Assembly (NCBI GenBank): GCA_022615465.1
Contig: JAKEGR010000150.1
Coordinates: forward strand, 1 to 8,029
From: Planctomycetota bacterium
GTDB lineage: Bacteria > Planctomycetota > Planctomycetia > Pirellulales > Lacipirellulaceae
DNA: 8,029 nucleotides
Direction of reading: 5' to 3'
Shown: positions 6,236 through 8,029 of the stretch, one piece after another
How the letters are laid out: each line of letters begins with the position of its first letter
Numbering within the stretch: the first letter of the stretch is position 1
The notes under the pieces: generated by a model
Seen by the model: only the letters and a program-made list of their open reading frames with translations
The model's database searches: none
Told to the model about the DNA's origin: nothing
Program-made: the position numbers and the translations under genes

Positions 6236-8029
6236 TCACTTGGCAGCCGGCGCGACTTCGGCCAGGCTGCGGACTTCGTCCGCCGTCAGCGCCCTCGCAT
6301 AGAGGCGAAAATCGGCCAGTCGGGCTTCCAGGTACTCATCGCCGCTGAAGTGCGGATTACCTCCCAACGCCAAGTCGGGTGCCACCGTCCTCAACGTTGC
6401 AGGCACAAGTGCTTCTGCTCGCATCTGGCCATCGATGAAAAGCCGCAGCCGAGGACCGTCTTTGACGACGGCCAGGTGATACCAGCGAGCCGGCTCGACC
6501 GGCACACCCTCCGTAGTGAAACCGCTGTTTCCAGCCTCAATTCGCGCGAATAGCTTGCCGTGATCCAGACAGAGTCGTAGCGGATCGTCTTGCGCTCGGC
6601 ACCAGGCGCTGGCGACTTGTTGGCATTGCTCGATCCGTGGCGAGTCAAATCCCGACTCGGCAAAGCGGCATCGCACGGCCAACGTGTAGCTGTCCGCGGG
6701 AAAGCGTTGCAACGTGTAGCGCAACAGGCCCGTTTTGCCATCGAGTTCAACTGCCCCCGCCGTCGGGTTGTCCGGCGTGCCAAATGTCTGCCAACCGCGA
6801 GCTTCGGCCAGTTTTCCATAGCTCGGCGTGGGATTGCCGACCAGCGGTGCTTCGACCACGATTCCGTCGGCGCGTTCGCCATGGGGCGTCAGCAACGCCG
6901 CGTCGTCGAGTGGTGGGAGTTTCGGATCGACACAAAACGACTTTGCTGGGCCAACACTCTCCGTCTTGCCATGCTCATTGGATGCGACCACTTTCCAGTG
7001 ATACGTCTCGCCCGGCGCGAGCTTGTTTGCCTCGTCAACCGGCAGGATGAGGAATTCGCTGGTCGCGTTGCCATACTCGATCAGCGGCTTGGTGAAAGCC
7101 GCGTCGGTGGTGATTACGACGCGAACCGTCTGGGCATTCTTTTCGGAACTGGCCGAACGACGCCATGTGAAGAGCATTCTGCCCGCTGGAACAACGCTCC
7201 CGTCGGCCGGCAACCAGGCGACCGGCGCGGGCGGAGCGGCATGTTCCGCCTTCAGCCATGTGCGATACGAGGTGCCGGCCGAGCCGGCGCTAGCGAAGTC
7301 GCGAAGCCGTAGCAGCCGCTCGCCGGCCAGCGGCAGATCGACCAAGACCCAGGGCCGGTTGATTTTGTCGGGAAAGCTCGCCGCCCCGGAGCCTGCGGCA
7401 CGCGGATCGCTCACGACAGCGCGATCGAGCTGCTGAACGTCGATGGTGCCAATTGCCGGGGAGTCGAAGTCGTTATCTTGTGGGTCGAAGGCCAGCAACA
7501 ACGGGCCGCGATACAGCGATACGCACCCCGACGTGTCCAAATCGCCGGCCTCGTACCGCAGACGCATATCCAGATCCAATTCCACCTTGTCACCAGTCTG
7601 CCAGACGCGTTCGATATCGAGGTAACAGCCGGGGCGAACACCTGGCCACGGTTGCCCGTTGACGGTTACGCTCGTGGAACGCGACCAGCCGGGGATGCGC
7701 AACCGCAGACTAAAGCTGGCAGGCCCATCTTTGCGCTCTATGTCGGCAAGGCGGATCACCACGTGACCGTCGCGTGGATAGCTCGTTTCTTCGACGAGCC
7801 TAAGTCGCAATTGATCGTTGATTCGCGAGCGAGCTTCCAACGGACCATAGTAATTGATTGCAAGAGCGTCGCCAGTGCGCATCAAGGCCCACTCGGATAG
7901 CATTCCCAAGGAGCGAGGTCCATTGACGGAGCAGCAATTCAGTTCCGGCGTACCGGCACGGGCTTGGAAGACGATTGAGTGGGCCGACGCCTCACGAGTT
8001 CCATCCATCGGGGTGTTATAGGTCCACCA
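6236..8029 (-). CDS. GH127 (DUF1680) glycoside hydrolase with Fn3-like and LamG-like C-terminal domains (5' end outside window)
   Basis: The frame is open from the right edge (597 visible codons). An internal ATG at 8008 is not the start: the seven codons before it read WWTYNTP and continue the family sequence. Visible residues 1-60 are the end of the GH127 catalytic barrel, with a CC pair (residues 32-33, ELNCCSVNGPRSLGML) corresponding to the nucleophile and zinc-ligand cysteines of bifidobacterial beta-L-arabinofuranosidase HypBA1. The other zinc ligands would lie off the window. A beta-sandwich follows with RIPGWSRSTSVTVNG and YRGPLLLAFD, both DUF1680 hallmarks. Residues ~268-367 look like a fibronectin-III-like domain (ending YHWKVVASNEHG), and ~420-590 a concanavalin/LamG-like domain (RWYHLAVVKDGPRLRLFIDG). 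The enzyme probably removes terminal arabinofuranose or a similar sugar from glycans, with the extra domains aiding carbohydrate binding. It is likely secreted, but the N-terminus is not seen. It appears unrelated to the neighbouring genes. Confidence 0.9.
   Translation of the reverse strand, partial: WWTYNTPMDGTREASAHSIVFQARAGTPELNCCSVNGPRSLGMLSEWALMRTGDALAINYYGPLEARSRINDQLRLRLVEETSYPRDGHVVIRLADIERKDGPASFSLRLRIPGWSRSTSVTVNGQPWPGVRPGCYLDIERVWQTGDKVELDLDMRLRYEAGDLDTSGCVSLYRGPLLLAFDPQDNDFDSPAIGTIDVQQLDRAVVSDPRAAGSGAASFPDKINRPWVLVDLPLAGERLLRLRDFASAGSAGTSYRTWLKAEHAAPPAPVAWLPADGSVVPAGRMLFTWRRSASSEKNAQTVRVVITTDAAFTKPLIEYGNATSEFLILPVDEANKLAPGETYHWKVVASNEHGKTESVGPAKSFCVDPKLPPLDDAALLTPHGERADGIVVEAPLVGNPTPSYGKLAEARGWQTFGTPDNPTAGAVELDGKTGLLRYTLQRFPADSYTLAVRCRFAESGFDSPRIEQCQQVASAWCRAQDDPLRLCLDHGKLFARIEAGNSGFTTEGVPVEPARWYHLAVVKDGPRLRLFIDGQMRAEALVPATLRTVAPDLALGGNPHFSGDEYLEARLADFRLYARALTADEVRSLAEVAPAAK

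Noticed and set aside
1..8029. CRISPR array, tRNA, rRNA, insertion sequence or attachment site
   Set aside because: I looked for regular spaced repeats, tRNA T-arm signatures, transposase-like frames and flanking terminal repeats and saw none.

Overview
The window looks like chromosomal DNA from a GC-rich bacterium, most probably a planctomycete of the Pirellulales type. This rests on recognised gene content and not on a marker gene. The pointers are a GH127 (DUF1680) enzyme fused to fibronectin-like and LamG-like domains, a DUF3326 protein with an unusual N-terminal module and Asn-Gly-His-rich tail, and an APC permease whose start resembles planctomycete permeases I remember.

Left part, 1-3990, minus strand: three genes run leftward in the order DUF3326 protein (2410-3990), Orn/Lys/Arg-type PLP decarboxylase (938-2413) and Rieske non-heme iron oxygenase alpha subunit (1-846, cut by the window edge). 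The first two share a GTGA start/stop overlap. The third follows after 91 bp with a strong Shine-Dalgarno sequence and no visible terminator before it, so all three may form one operon. The decarboxylase would yield an amine from a basic amino acid, and the Rieske protein would oxidise some organic substrate. The DUF3326 protein has no known function. The substrates cannot be read from the sequence.

Middle, 3991-4814: an 824-bp gap between divergent genes with no convincing gene. It holds a 64-nt nested palindrome upstream of the DUF3326 gene, several shorter hairpins, a terminator-like hairpin on the plus strand, an AT-rich promoter-like island, and a short coding-like open frame just before the permease.

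Right part, 4815-8029: an APC-superfamily amino acid permease on the plus strand, then, convergent and only 11 bp away, the C-terminal three-domain part of a GH127 glycosidase on the minus strand, cut by the right edge. The permease could supply substrate to, or exchange product with, the divergent decarboxylase operon, as in known permease/decarboxylase pairs. The GH127 gene looks unrelated and belongs to polysaccharide breakdown.

The best candidate for something undescribed is the DUF3326-decarboxylase-Rieske cluster, with the permease as a possible fourth member.
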